DNA from: Rubripirellula lacrimiformis
GTDB lineage: Bacteria > Planctomycetota > Planctomycetia > Pirellulales > Pirellulaceae
NCBI RefSeq assembly: GCF_007741535.1
Contig: NZ_CP036525.1
Coordinates: 992,001 to 1,056,000, forward strand
Direction: 5' to 3'
DNA: 64,000 nt
The translations under genes were made by a program, and so were the position numbers. Every line of letters begins with the position of its first letter. Position 1 is the stretch's first letter. The notes below the pieces were generated by a model. The model ran no database searches and was not told the origin of the DNA. It was given only the letters and a program-made list of their open reading frames with translations. This document shows, piece after piece, positions 16,339 through 24,798 of this stretch.

Positions 16339-18639
16339 TCAGTGCAGTTGCAGGTTGGTTCCAGGATGTTGTTGGTGGAACTGTTTGACTGCCTCGGGGC
16401 CGATCTGACTGCGGCTGGCATAAACGTATTTGAGATGCTGAAGTGGGCTGAGGTGTTGCAGTCCGACTTCGGTCACCGGAGTGCCATGCATAAAAATCCA
16501 CTCCAGCTTGGCTAGTTTTGCCAACGATTTCATCGCATCGTCACTGACGTCGGATTCACTAAGTCCGATTTGTGTCAGATCCGGAAAGGCTTCCGCGACC
16601 TTTCGAAGCACATCATCGGTCAGCTTGCTGTTTGCAAAATGAATTCGATCGAGAGCCAAGTCTGAAATCGAATCGATGTCCGCCGGATCAACGCTCGCAC
16701 CGCCAAAGCGGATTTCGCTAATCGAGTCGACCTTCCCGACTTCGCCAAAGACCTGACTGGTGAGTCCGGGATTGTCGTTCAGGAATATCTGCTGCAATCC
16801 GTTCAGGCGAGCGAGATCGGCGAACGCATCGTTAGTCAGTTGCTCGCACCCGCTGAGTTCCAGCCATCTGATTTGACTTTTCTGTGCGAGGCCATCGATC
16901 AAACGCTGTATCCCTACATCGGTAATCTGCGAGTCGTGAAGCGATACCCTGGTCAGTGCGGGAAGCAACAGCAGGTCGTCGATGGCTTGATCAGTGATTT
17001 TGGAAGACCTTAGCGTGACTTCGGCGATCGACGGATGGTTGTTGAATGCACCCAGGACTTGTGAAGAGATGGATTCGGACTTGATCACCAGGCCTGTCAT
17101 CGACAGGTCTTTCAGCTTCGCCAATTCCTGATCCGTAGGCTCATCGTAGACGGCAAATACGGTTCCGAGTCTTGGTTCGGCTTTGAGTGTATTGATCGTG
17201 CTATCGTCGATTTTGTTGCGAAGGTGCGCCGATTTGTGTGTTTGAGGAGGAATGTTTGTGAAACTCACATTGCGTGATTTTGGTCGGGCAAACGCAGGAG
17301 CAGTCCCTCGACCACCCACCATGCTGGTGCCGTTGAAATGGATGTATCGAACATTCGGCAGTGCGGTGAGTAGTTGGTCGGCTCCGTCCCGCGTCACGCT
17401 GGTTTCGCGGAGGAAAAGCGATTTCAACGACTGGTTGCCGTGTAGGTGTTTCAGCCCTTCGTCGGTGATGGCAGACTTTGAAATCGAGATCGATTCCATC
17501 GACGCATTGGCGCTCAACGCCTGCAAGCTGTCGTCGTCGAAGCCGCAGCGATAGACGCTAAGCTTTTGGGCACTTGATTTTCCGATCGAATCCCAGCCTT
17601 TGACGGAGATCGCGAGTGAATGCTTGAGTGAAAGCGAAACCGGCAACTCGAGTTTCGCGATGTGAGCGCACTCTTCATCATTGGCGTCGCTGATCGAAAT
17701 CGAGATTGACCCAATTTGGCGTAATCGATTCAGTGAGTCGACACCGGGCTGACTGAGAATGACTTCCGACAACGAAAGGGTCGTCAGTTTCGGTAGTTTC
17801 TCGAGGTATCCAAGCTCAATTTCACCGATTCGAGTTTGCAGGGTCAATGTTTGAAGAGCCGGGATTTTGCCGATGGACGCCACCAGAGATTCGTCGATCA
17901 CGCGATCATCGAGCATCAGGCCGCGTAGCGACCGGGATTTTTCTAGGTGAGCAAACGCATCGCTGGTGATCGACGTGTTTCGGATCGACAGAGTGTTCAG
18001 CGATGGCAGATCGGTCAGTTGCAACAAAGCATTGTCGGTGATCATAGGCCCAGACAAGCTGACCATTCGCAGATTCGGGAAATGTCGCAGTTGTTGAATC
18101 GACTTCTCCTTCGTAATCGTCAGTGACAGCATGGGAGTGTCAGCACGCCGGACGATTCGCTCGCCATACGACTCCAGTTTTCTGATTGCCAGTTCTTCGT
18201 TCGTCATGCTAAGCAGTTCAACCTGCTTGGCTGCTACAGAAGACATGTCCGATTCCGCTTGATCAGCGATTTTCTTCATCGCCGCCAAGACAGCTGCCTT
18301 CGAGTCCTCGTTCTTGGCGATCTGAATCAAAGCGTCGATGCAGCGAGCACTCGTTTCTAGATCCTCCACCAACGCAGCGTGCTGAAGTGCGTCAATCGCT
18401 GCGTCACCGCTGGAAATCAATTTCTCAAATGCAGTTTGCCGCGTCAGAAACTGGCGGCTCGTCAGCTTGTCCACAGCAGCCTGGATCGCTTCGGCGTCAA
18501 GCGGTGCGGCTTGATCCGAATCGGAGTCTGCCGGCACTTGGGCCTCGGCGCCAATCGTCGATCTGTCATCGATCCAGCCCATGCAAAACGCCACCGCGGC
18601 GACAGAAGTCAGAACAGAATTCCTGAATCGATTGCTCAT
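16339..18639 (-). CDS. Exported leucine-rich repeat protein
   Basis: 766 residues. A signal peptide (about 1-32) is followed by a helical N-terminal part (about 45-150) with HEAT-like character (KLTSRQFLTRQTAFEKLISSGDAAIDALQHA). From about residue 180 to the end there are many leucine-rich repeats of about 24 residues with the pattern LPxLxxLSIRNTSITSDAFAHL. The repeat spacing resembles the bacterial or ribonuclease-inhibitor-like type common in planctomycetes. It is probably a protein-binding surface scaffold with no enzymatic motif. The Met at 18639 is preferred over 18651 because it is closer to the signal peptide. Confidence 0.85.
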   Translation of the reverse strand: MSNRFRNSVLTSVAAVAFCMGWIDDRSTIGAEAQVPADSDSDQAAPLDAEAIQAAVDKLTSRQFLTRQTAFEKLISSGDAAIDALQHAALVEDLETSARCIDALIQIAKNEDSKAAVLAAMKKIADQAESDMSSVAAKQVELLSMTNEELAIRKLESYGERIVRRADTPMLSLTITKEKSIQQLRHFPNLRMVSLSGPMITDNALLQLTDLPSLNTLSIRNTSITSDAFAHLEKSRSLRGLMLDDRVIDESLVASIGKIPALQTLTLQTRIGEIELGYLEKLPKLTTLSLSEVILSQPGVDSLNRLRQIGSISISISDANDEECAHIAKLELPVSLSLKHSLAISVKGWDSIGKSSAQKLSVYRCGFDDDSLQALSANASMESISISKSAITDEGLKHLHGNQSLKSLFLRETSVTRDGADQLLTALPNVRYIHFNGTSMVGGRGTAPAFARPKSRNVSFTNIPPQTHKSAHLRNKIDDSTINTLKAEPRLGTVFAVYDEPTDQELAKLKDLSMTGLVIKSESISSQVLGAFNNHPSIAEVTLRSSKITDQAIDDLLLLPALTRVSLHDSQITDVGIQRLIDGLAQKSQIRWLELSGCEQLTNDAFADLARLNGLQQIFLNDNPGLTSQVFGEVGKVDSISEIRFGGASVDPADIDSISDLALDRIHFANSKLTDDVLRKVAEAFPDLTQIGLSESDVSDDAMKSLAKLAKLEWIFMHGTPVTEVGLQHLSPLQHLKYVYASRSQIGPEAVKQFHQQHPGTNLQLH

Positions 18640-19091
18640 GTCGGTCACCAATCTCAGTCCGCGTGGATTTCAATTTGCATGTGGGCGGGCCAATCACCGC
18701 CGATCGCCGCGGCCCAATATACCGCATCCCCCAAGGGCCCGCGTGAAAGAGAAGATTCAGAAGTGTCGTTGGTAGGAACGGTGTCCGCCGGAGACGGACC
18801 TAAGAGATCAGAGAAACGCCGGCTGAAGCCGGTACTACGAACGGAGTACCACAGCAGAATCCGCCCAGGGATGCGAATTGAATGTTTGATGCGTTGGGAG
18901 GTTCGGTTTCGTGTAGGATTATGTCGAACGAATCACCCCTGGCGAAGTTGGGCGGACTGCAGGAATCGTGATCCTGCGTCTGATCGAATGTTTGCTGTTG
19001 ATTTTGAGAATCGTTTTGCAACAAGGTGATGATGCCGTTCAGAATCGAACTCTGGTAAAGGCGCTGGAAAATGAGATGTTGGACCAAGCAC
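18640..19091. other. Divergent intergenic region with GCCGGCTGAAGCCGG hairpin
   Basis: Lies between the divergent LRR gene and DUF1573-like gene, so both promoters should be here. At about 18819 it carries GCCGGCTGAAGCCGGTACTA, the same hairpin motif found near 10514, 14185 and 14709. No coding frame is supported. Confidence 0.45.
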
Positions 19092-20216
19092 ATGACGTCT
19101 CATCTTTCCACCTGCGGGATTCTTCTGATTGCGATGATGTGTTTGGGGGAAGTCGATTTCGCGATCGGCGACGATCAGGGCACCGTATCGCATGATGATT
19201 TTCGGTGTGAAGCGGTGTCCGTCATCACGTCTGGTTCGTCGATGATGAAGACGGCGGTTGCCGATCTAGGCGAGTTGCCGGCCGGTCAGCATGGACTGGC
19301 TGTCGTACGACTGACGAATCCTTTTGATTTCGATATTCCTATTTCGTCGATCACCGGAGGTGTCGGATGCAAGAATCCAAGTTTGCGGTCAAACGAAATT
19401 CCCGCTCTTGGCGTTGCCGTGCTCCAATTCCAAGTCTCGCCGCCAACCAGGAATCGTGACAGCGTATTCCGTGCTACCCTTCGCCTGGCGGTCGACCGGA
19501 CGAAGACCGGCGTCCCCTCGATCACAACCGTTCGTGTGGCACTCACGTACCGGATCAAGGGCATGCTTTGCTTCCCCGACAGGCTCATCTCGGTGGATGT
19601 TCCGGACGGGGAATCCATGCCGCTTGCGATCCCGTTCATTTCAACCCTGGACCGTCCGCTGAGTCAATTGCAAGTGAAGACAAGCGGAGTCGCTGAAGGC
19701 ATCGAAGGGAAGATCGTTGCCAGCGACGGCGCCAGTTCTGTCCAGGTCGTCATCGACGCCGGCGCTGCTAAATTCCGGGGAGGTCACGCAACGATCACGC
19801 TTGCCGATCCAACGTCGGGATTGTCTGATTCGGTGGAACTGGTGATCTATCGACAACAACCGGTACGGATCAGTCCACGCACCTTGCACTTCCGTCAATC
19901 GGAATCCGGACTCTCGGCCGTTGCCATCTTGCAAATCGTATCGGACGACGATCAGAGCAATCCAGGCGGTGATCGAGATCCCGTGTCGAGCTTGTTTTGC
20001 GAAGCCTTCGTCGACGGCCAGGAACTTTCGGTTTCAACAACGCGAGTATCCGACAAGATATACAGGATCCAAGTGCAAACGACCTCGGATGCATTGGAAA
20101 GGGCGGCAGACGAAAACGAGCTTCGCCAGATTCAGTGGAACGTCATTGCGGGGGATGAAAAAGTGCTCGTTCAATCGTTCTTCGCTGTTTCAAGGTCGGC
20201 CGTTTCGGAGCTCTGA
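19092..20216 (+). CDS. Secreted DUF1573-like protein
   Basis: 374 residues with a signal peptide (about 1-25). The segment DLGELPAGQHGLAVVRLTNP, followed by IPISSITGGVGC and EIPALGVAVLQFQV, matches the pattern of DUF1573/ASH-like immunoglobulin-fold domains (a Gly-rich opening, a Cys after a beta strand, then a GE-type turn). Two or three similar beta-sandwich units seem to follow up to the C terminus. No catalytic motif. Start chosen at 19092 rather than 19071 because it places Met before the signal peptide. Followed 73 bases later by another exported protein on the same strand, so a shared transcript is possible. Confidence 0.65.
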   Translation: MTSHLSTCGILLIAMMCLGEVDFAIGDDQGTVSHDDFRCEAVSVITSGSSMMKTAVADLGELPAGQHGLAVVRLTNPFDFDIPISSITGGVGCKNPSLRSNEIPALGVAVLQFQVSPPTRNRDSVFRATLRLAVDRTKTGVPSITTVRVALTYRIKGMLCFPDRLISVDVPDGESMPLAIPFISTLDRPLSQLQVKTSGVAEGIEGKIVASDGASSVQVVIDAGAAKFRGGHATITLADPTSGLSDSVELVIYRQQPVRISPRTLHFRQSESGLSAVAILQIVSDDDQSNPGGDRDPVSSLFCEAFVDGQELSVSTTRVSDKIYRIQVQTTSDALERAADENELRQIQWNVIAGDEKVLVQSFFAVSRSAVSEL

Positions 20217-20289
20217 AATGCAACGAAGGATTCATCCACTAATGCTCGCTCTGCATCCTGTGTGACGCAGTTACCAAAGTTTGACCACC

Positions 20290-21408
20290 ATGCCACACCG
20301 ACGGACAATATCAATGTTTTGGACTCCTGTGAAACGATTTGGAAAAGCCTGCGCTCCGTTGGTGATGATTGGCTCGATTGCCTCCGACAAGGATTGGCGG
20401 TGCATCATTCGTCTGGATTTCGCGATTCGTCTGGCTTTCGCGGCCGTTTTATTTGCCGGCGGTATGGCTCGTTCTGGCCATGCCGAAGACTCACTGGCGA
20501 CGGATCAGCAACGAGCCGAAGCCGTGTCGTTGTTTCAAGCATTGGAGGCCAATTGGGCAGGGCTGCAGTATTACGATGTAATCGCAACGGAAGAGAGCTT
20601 TTCGCTCGAGCCCGGTGGGAAGTCGATGGTGTCGACCAGCCGTTATCATCTGGTCGGTGATCTGGAAGAAAGTCAGTATCTGTTGGTGGGCTCTGGCGGC
20701 AAAGAAATAACATCGCCTGATAAAAGCGACCCATGGGTCGGTCGAGTCATCGCGGGTTTCGTCCTCGACTCAAGTACCGGAATGGGATGGACTCGATCGC
20801 CTGGTCTTCACGAGGTGATCCAACATGTGAAGGGGCTCGACCAGCCAATGGCGATGCGCACAGCTCTCGCGCGTACAGCGTGTCCGGATGTCCGGCTGAT
20901 CGGTTCACGGCTATATCCGTCCCAATACTTTGCCGACGTTAGTTTTAGCGAGCATTTTCGTCGCGAGTTCCATCAAGGATCCGATCTTGTCATTCAAGAG
21001 ACGGGCGATGGCAAAGCGAATGTGATCCAGACGTTTCTGGTGGGGGAGTCTTCGCAAGTCAGGCGAGAGTACCTATTCGATCGCGAACAACTCGTTCCCC
21101 TTCGAATACGACATTTTACAGGACGTCGCGATGCCTTGAACCTGAAGCCCGATCGTGTAGAGGTGATCGAGTGGATGGAGACGAACGGAGTTGTTTTGCC
21201 AAAATCCATCAAAGGTCAAAAGCGTAGCGCGATCGATCGATCCACTGGCGAGTTGGCGACGGAATACTACGATGTCAGCTTCACGTGGAAGCATGTGAAC
21301 CAGCGGCCGACGGAAACGATCGATGGCGTTGAATTGCTGAACGACATCGAGAAAATGCAGGCGTTTTTGACCGTTTCCGAAGTCGAGGGCGAGCCAGCAG
21401 CCGAGTGA
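20290..21408 (+). CDS. Exported protein of unknown function
   Basis: About 372 residues from the ATG at 20290. A TTG three codons earlier and an ATG at 20365 are also possible; the hydrophobic signal segment (RLAFAAVLFAGGMARSGHAE) lies late, which favours a later start. The mature part is beta-rich, with YYDVIATEESFSLEPGG, YLFDREQLVPLRIR and VEVIEWMETNGVVLPKSI. This resembles LolA/LppX-like lipoprotein-carrier folds often seen in planctomycete exported proteins, but I cannot confirm it. It follows the DUF1573-like gene. Confidence 0.6.
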   Translation: MPHRRTISMFWTPVKRFGKACAPLVMIGSIASDKDWRCIIRLDFAIRLAFAAVLFAGGMARSGHAEDSLATDQQRAEAVSLFQALEANWAGLQYYDVIATEESFSLEPGGKSMVSTSRYHLVGDLEESQYLLVGSGGKEITSPDKSDPWVGRVIAGFVLDSSTGMGWTRSPGLHEVIQHVKGLDQPMAMRTALARTACPDVRLIGSRLYPSQYFADVSFSEHFRREFHQGSDLVIQETGDGKANVIQTFLVGESSQVRREYLFDREQLVPLRIRHFTGRRDALNLKPDRVEVIEWMETNGVVLPKSIKGQKRSAIDRSTGELATEYYDVSFTWKHVNQRPTETIDGVELLNDIEKMQAFLTVSEVEGEPAAE

Positions 21409-21607
21409 GCTGTGCTCGCCATGATTGGCCGGTGATCAGGGGGGGAATCGATCCGCGAACAGGCATGGGGAGCGGTGCCCACGCGGCAAAACGAAAGCCA
21501 ACCTGCACCCCCTGCAAAGAAGAATCCGGTACAACTCGTTTCACAGCGTGCGCGTCAGGCCGCGCGAGTGTTATTCGAATTTGATCCTGTGTACTGGAAG
21601 GCGTTTG

Positions 21608-22447
21608 ATGCTGCAAAAGATCAAGCTGTGGGCAAAAGGCCGAATGAGCTTTCTGACTCGTCGGATTCTCGGGCCCCATGTGAAGGCGTTGGTTGTTCAG
21701 GCAGGTGACTACCGCTTCTTGATCGACCCGGAAGATTACGGCGTCGGACATCAATTGCGTAAGCACGGTCACTATGGTTTGGACGAACTTGAACGACTGC
21801 GGCCATTGGTCAGCGAAAACTCTCGCGTGTTGGTTGTCGGAACGCACGTAGGGACTCTAGCGATTCCGCTATCCGCGATCTGCAAAAGCGTCGACGCTAT
21901 CGAAGCAAACCCGGTGACCTTCAAGTTGCTGCAAGCCAATGTCGCCATCAATCAGGTCCAAAACCTGTTTGTCCACAACATTGCAGCCAGCGATTCCAAC
22001 CAACCCTTGAAATTTCTTGTCAATCGCAGTAATTCGGGTGGCAGCAAGATCGTCCCGAAGAACAAGGATTTCATGTACTACTACGACAAGCCTCAGGAGA
22101 TTTCAGTCGAAGGGATTCCTCTGGACGAAAAGTTCGCCGAACAGGAATTCGATTTGATCGTCATGGACATCGAAGGTTCCGAATATTTTGCGCTGCGAGG
22201 AATGCAACAGATTCTCAGTCGAGCGTCAACGCTGGTGGTTGAGTTCGTGCCCCATCACCTGAGGAACGTCAGCGGTGTGACGGTGGAAGAGTTTCTCGAT
22301 ACGCTGACAGCATACGACACACTGACCATTCCCACCTTGGGGAAGACGGTGGGGAAAGCGGACTTTGCGAAGGTGCTGGGACAGCTTTACCGGCAAGGCA
22401 AAAGCGACGACGGCATCATTTTTCAGCAATCGGCAGGCAGCGTTTGA
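21608..22447 (+). CDS. FkbM-family methyltransferase
   Basis: 279 residues. The SAM-binding motif I is VLVVGTHVGTLAIPL, followed by the acidic strand end VDAIEANP. The family-defining segment DLIVMDIEGSEYFALRGM comes next, then TLVVEFVPHHLR. FkbM enzymes are O-methyltransferases acting on polyketides or sugars, including glycans. The start at 21608 is preferred: GGAAGG lies about eight bases upstream, and the longer frame from 21425 adds 61 residues of no recognisable fold. It is separate from its neighbours, with about 200 bases on the 5' side, so its substrate cannot be inferred from context. Confidence 0.85.
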   Translation: MLQKIKLWAKGRMSFLTRRILGPHVKALVVQAGDYRFLIDPEDYGVGHQLRKHGHYGLDELERLRPLVSENSRVLVVGTHVGTLAIPLSAICKSVDAIEANPVTFKLLQANVAINQVQNLFVHNIAASDSNQPLKFLVNRSNSGGSKIVPKNKDFMYYYDKPQEISVEGIPLDEKFAEQEFDLIVMDIEGSEYFALRGMQQILSRASTLVVEFVPHHLRNVSGVTVEEFLDTLTAYDTLTIPTLGKTVGKADFAKVLGQLYRQGKSDDGIIFQQSAGSV

Positions 22448-22924
22448 TCGGGCGATTCCCATCGGATCTTGGCACCATCGGCGTTCACACAAGCAAGACC
22501 GCAAGGCGGTACCGCCTGCGGGTAGCCAGGGGTCGTTCGGTAATCCTACATCCTAGGACGAAAATCTCGACGGTTTGTCGATCGAGTGAGCCGTGATCGC
22601 GTGAGCGGCCGGGCATTTTTCGTTGCCAGTTGCCTCACGGCCAGCGTGCCAGAAAAGGTGCCAGGACTCTTTTTCAGCTCTGCTGGGGCCGTGAACGGTG
22701 GCTTGGCGCCCCTTCGATTGCTCAAGTCCACATGTCGCGGTCCAGGCTGCGGTCGGAACTCCACCCACGTGAACGGTTGCGGCCCGAGTTTGTATCCGGA
22801 CGCCACACTTACGTCGGGGATATGCGGCCTGAAGTAGACGTCTCGCGAGTCTACATGCCCTCCATGTGCTGAGTCAAAGCACCCAGCCATACAGAAATCT
22901 CGCGTGCGTTACTGCGAACCGAAT
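22448..22924. other. Intergenic between convergent genes, with palindrome
   Basis: Holds a perfect GGCGGTACCGCC palindrome at 22505-22516 inside wider CCGCA/TGCGG arms, about 58 bases after the FkbM stop. It may act as a terminator although no T-run follows. A segment around 22660 (AAAAGGTGCCAGGACTCTTT) looks like another dispersed repeat. No gene is supported. Confidence 0.4.
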
Positions 22925-24760
22925 TCATCTGGCGAGAATCCGGATTTCACGATAGCGCACCTGCGATTTCTTGGCGGATGCTTCCAGGCTCTGTTGGTAC
23001 TCGTCTGCTTTTTCCGGGGGTGGTGCTGATACGACGGGCAGCAAAACGACTTCGACCTTGCCGTCCTCCCAAAGGCCGAGGTTCTTCAATCGCGAAATCG
23101 TTGCGGTTGCGTCAAAGGTACGTGTCAACGGATGCGTGTGTGCGGTACCAGTCGCGCCTTCGGGAACCTTTTTCGGAACGCCGAACAAATCAAGCGTCCC
23201 AAGCCGGTATAGCGATTGCCGATCCACGTCATTGACGTCACTTGGCAAATTGAGATAGACCGCATACGTGAATGCGGGCGAATGATCGAACTCAATCCCG
23301 ACAACTTGAATCAGCAGTTGCTCTTTCTCGGCTGCCGCCGGCGCGACCGTATTGAAAGGCAAGCGCGCTCGCTCCGTCATCGGAACCTCAACGCGGTGTG
23401 GTTTCAGAGTCAACGGTGCTGAAAGATTGCTGCCCGCAGCAGCGTTTGCGTTGATTCCAGGTGGCTGCTTGGTGGAAGCGATCGATTGGTAACCTTGGGG
23501 CAAAGTCGAATCGGCGTCACCCGCGTCTGTATTCGCGTCAGGCGTGTGACCGTGTGTCATCGCTGGATGGACCGCCGCGACCATCATTGGCGATTCCGCT
23601 GTTGCTGGCATCGCCGGAGCGGGAGTCGTGTCATAGGAATAGCCAAGCTGTCTGCTGTACAGGTTTTCTCCAACTCGTTCGCTAACAGTTGTTCCGTCAG
23701 CCGCCGCGAACGGAAATTGCTGATCCAAAAATCCGAGACTGGTGGGGTTGCTGCGTCCACCACCAAGGTTAAGCCAATGGTCCCACAGACGGTCAATGTT
23801 GCAGTGGTGTAACCAGAAAATCGGATCATTGGCGGCGGTCGGAACGGACCCCATGTTTCCACCAATTTGAACATGAATCGCACCGTGTGGAGATCCTTCT
23901 AGCTGCGAACTAAAGCCAAACCTGCCTAGAAAGCTTGTCTGGGCCGTCGCATCGTTCAAATCGTCCCGGACAATGGACAGCGGCAACAATGCACCTTGGT
24001 TGATGAATCTCGAGTCATCGAACAGCGGATTCGTCGCGTCGGCCGGCTGGCGAAACGCGATCGGCAGCGCTCGGTCTTCGGTCCAGTCCCAGTAGGGCAA
24101 CGTGAGGTTCGGGTCGCCCGATGCTTCCGCCAATATTTGTTCAAAGTGAAACAGGTATAGCCGGTGCCAGGAGAAGAAATGGTCAGTTCCGTGTTGGCAT
24201 TGGTTGAATAGCGGGTTGCTTCCTGTAAACGTCCCATGAATGTTCGCTTGGAAAGCCCAGCTCGTTGGATCACTCGCCGGGCGCGACTTCATTGCATCGA
24301 TTCCACGCCGAAGTGTCTCGATTTCCGCCTCGTCCAAACTGCGAATGTTACGTCGTACGCGTCGCTCGACCCTGGCTTCTTTGACACCGTCGCCAACACC
24401 CAAAACCCGGACACCACGCAGCCACGGTGCTTCCTTTTCGAAGTTGATCCACGAGTCGGTAGCAGTGACGGTTGTGATTTGTGTCGTAGCGGGGCCGGCG
24501 GGAGGCACCGACGTCAGTTGGTAAATCTGATAGCCGTCCTGTGGCGGAGTCACGAACATCACTCGCTCCAATTGAACGTCAGTGAAGCCGCCACTTGGCA
24601 ACTCGCCCGACGCCGTGACGATGACCGCTGGCGGTTGAGTCGCGACGGTGTGGACACACAGGTGAGCAATCTTTGGAACAACTTGCCGACTTTGTGCGTT
24701 CGCACTTGAAGCAACGAATGCGAGAGTCAAAGCTGCAGTGGTCGGAATAAGAAAATTCAT
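22925..24760 (-). CDS. Secreted tyrosinase (type 3 copper phenol oxidase)
   Basis: 611 residues with signal peptide 1-22. Tyrosinases hydroxylate monophenols and oxidise diphenols to quinones at a dinuclear copper site. CuA ligands are likely His175 (ANIHGT), His190 (QCQHG) and His199 (SWHRLYLFHFE). CuB ligands are likely His292 and His296 (PHGAIH) and His318 or His319 (DPIFWLHHCNIDRLWDHW). Cys188-x-His190 matches the CxH arrangement that forms a thioether in some fungal and plant enzymes. About 150 residues precede the core, and about 250 follow it (linker, then beta-rich domain), which could act as a lid. It is the last gene of the seven-gene minus-strand block, 38 bases after the M6 protease. 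Confidence 0.92.
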   Translation of the reverse strand: MNFLIPTTAALTLAFVASSANAQSRQVVPKIAHLCVHTVATQPPAVIVTASGELPSGGFTDVQLERVMFVTPPQDGYQIYQLTSVPPAGPATTQITTVTATDSWINFEKEAPWLRGVRVLGVGDGVKEARVERRVRRNIRSLDEAEIETLRRGIDAMKSRPASDPTSWAFQANIHGTFTGSNPLFNQCQHGTDHFFSWHRLYLFHFEQILAEASGDPNLTLPYWDWTEDRALPIAFRQPADATNPLFDDSRFINQGALLPLSIVRDDLNDATAQTSFLGRFGFSSQLEGSPHGAIHVQIGGNMGSVPTAANDPIFWLHHCNIDRLWDHWLNLGGGRSNPTSLGFLDQQFPFAAADGTTVSERVGENLYSRQLGYSYDTTPAPAMPATAESPMMVAAVHPAMTHGHTPDANTDAGDADSTLPQGYQSIASTKQPPGINANAAAGSNLSAPLTLKPHRVEVPMTERARLPFNTVAPAAAEKEQLLIQVVGIEFDHSPAFTYAVYLNLPSDVNDVDRQSLYRLGTLDLFGVPKKVPEGATGTAHTHPLTRTFDATATISRLKNLGLWEDGKVEVVLLPVVSAPPPEKADEYQQSLEASAKKSQVRYREIRILAR

Positions 24761-24798
24761 GGATTCGCCCCGTTTGCCGGATTTGGTGGTGGAAATAT

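Noticed and set aside
21475-21708. Separate small gene before the FkbM methyltransferase
   Set aside because: Overlaps the start of the methyltransferase in another frame and has no recognisable domain.
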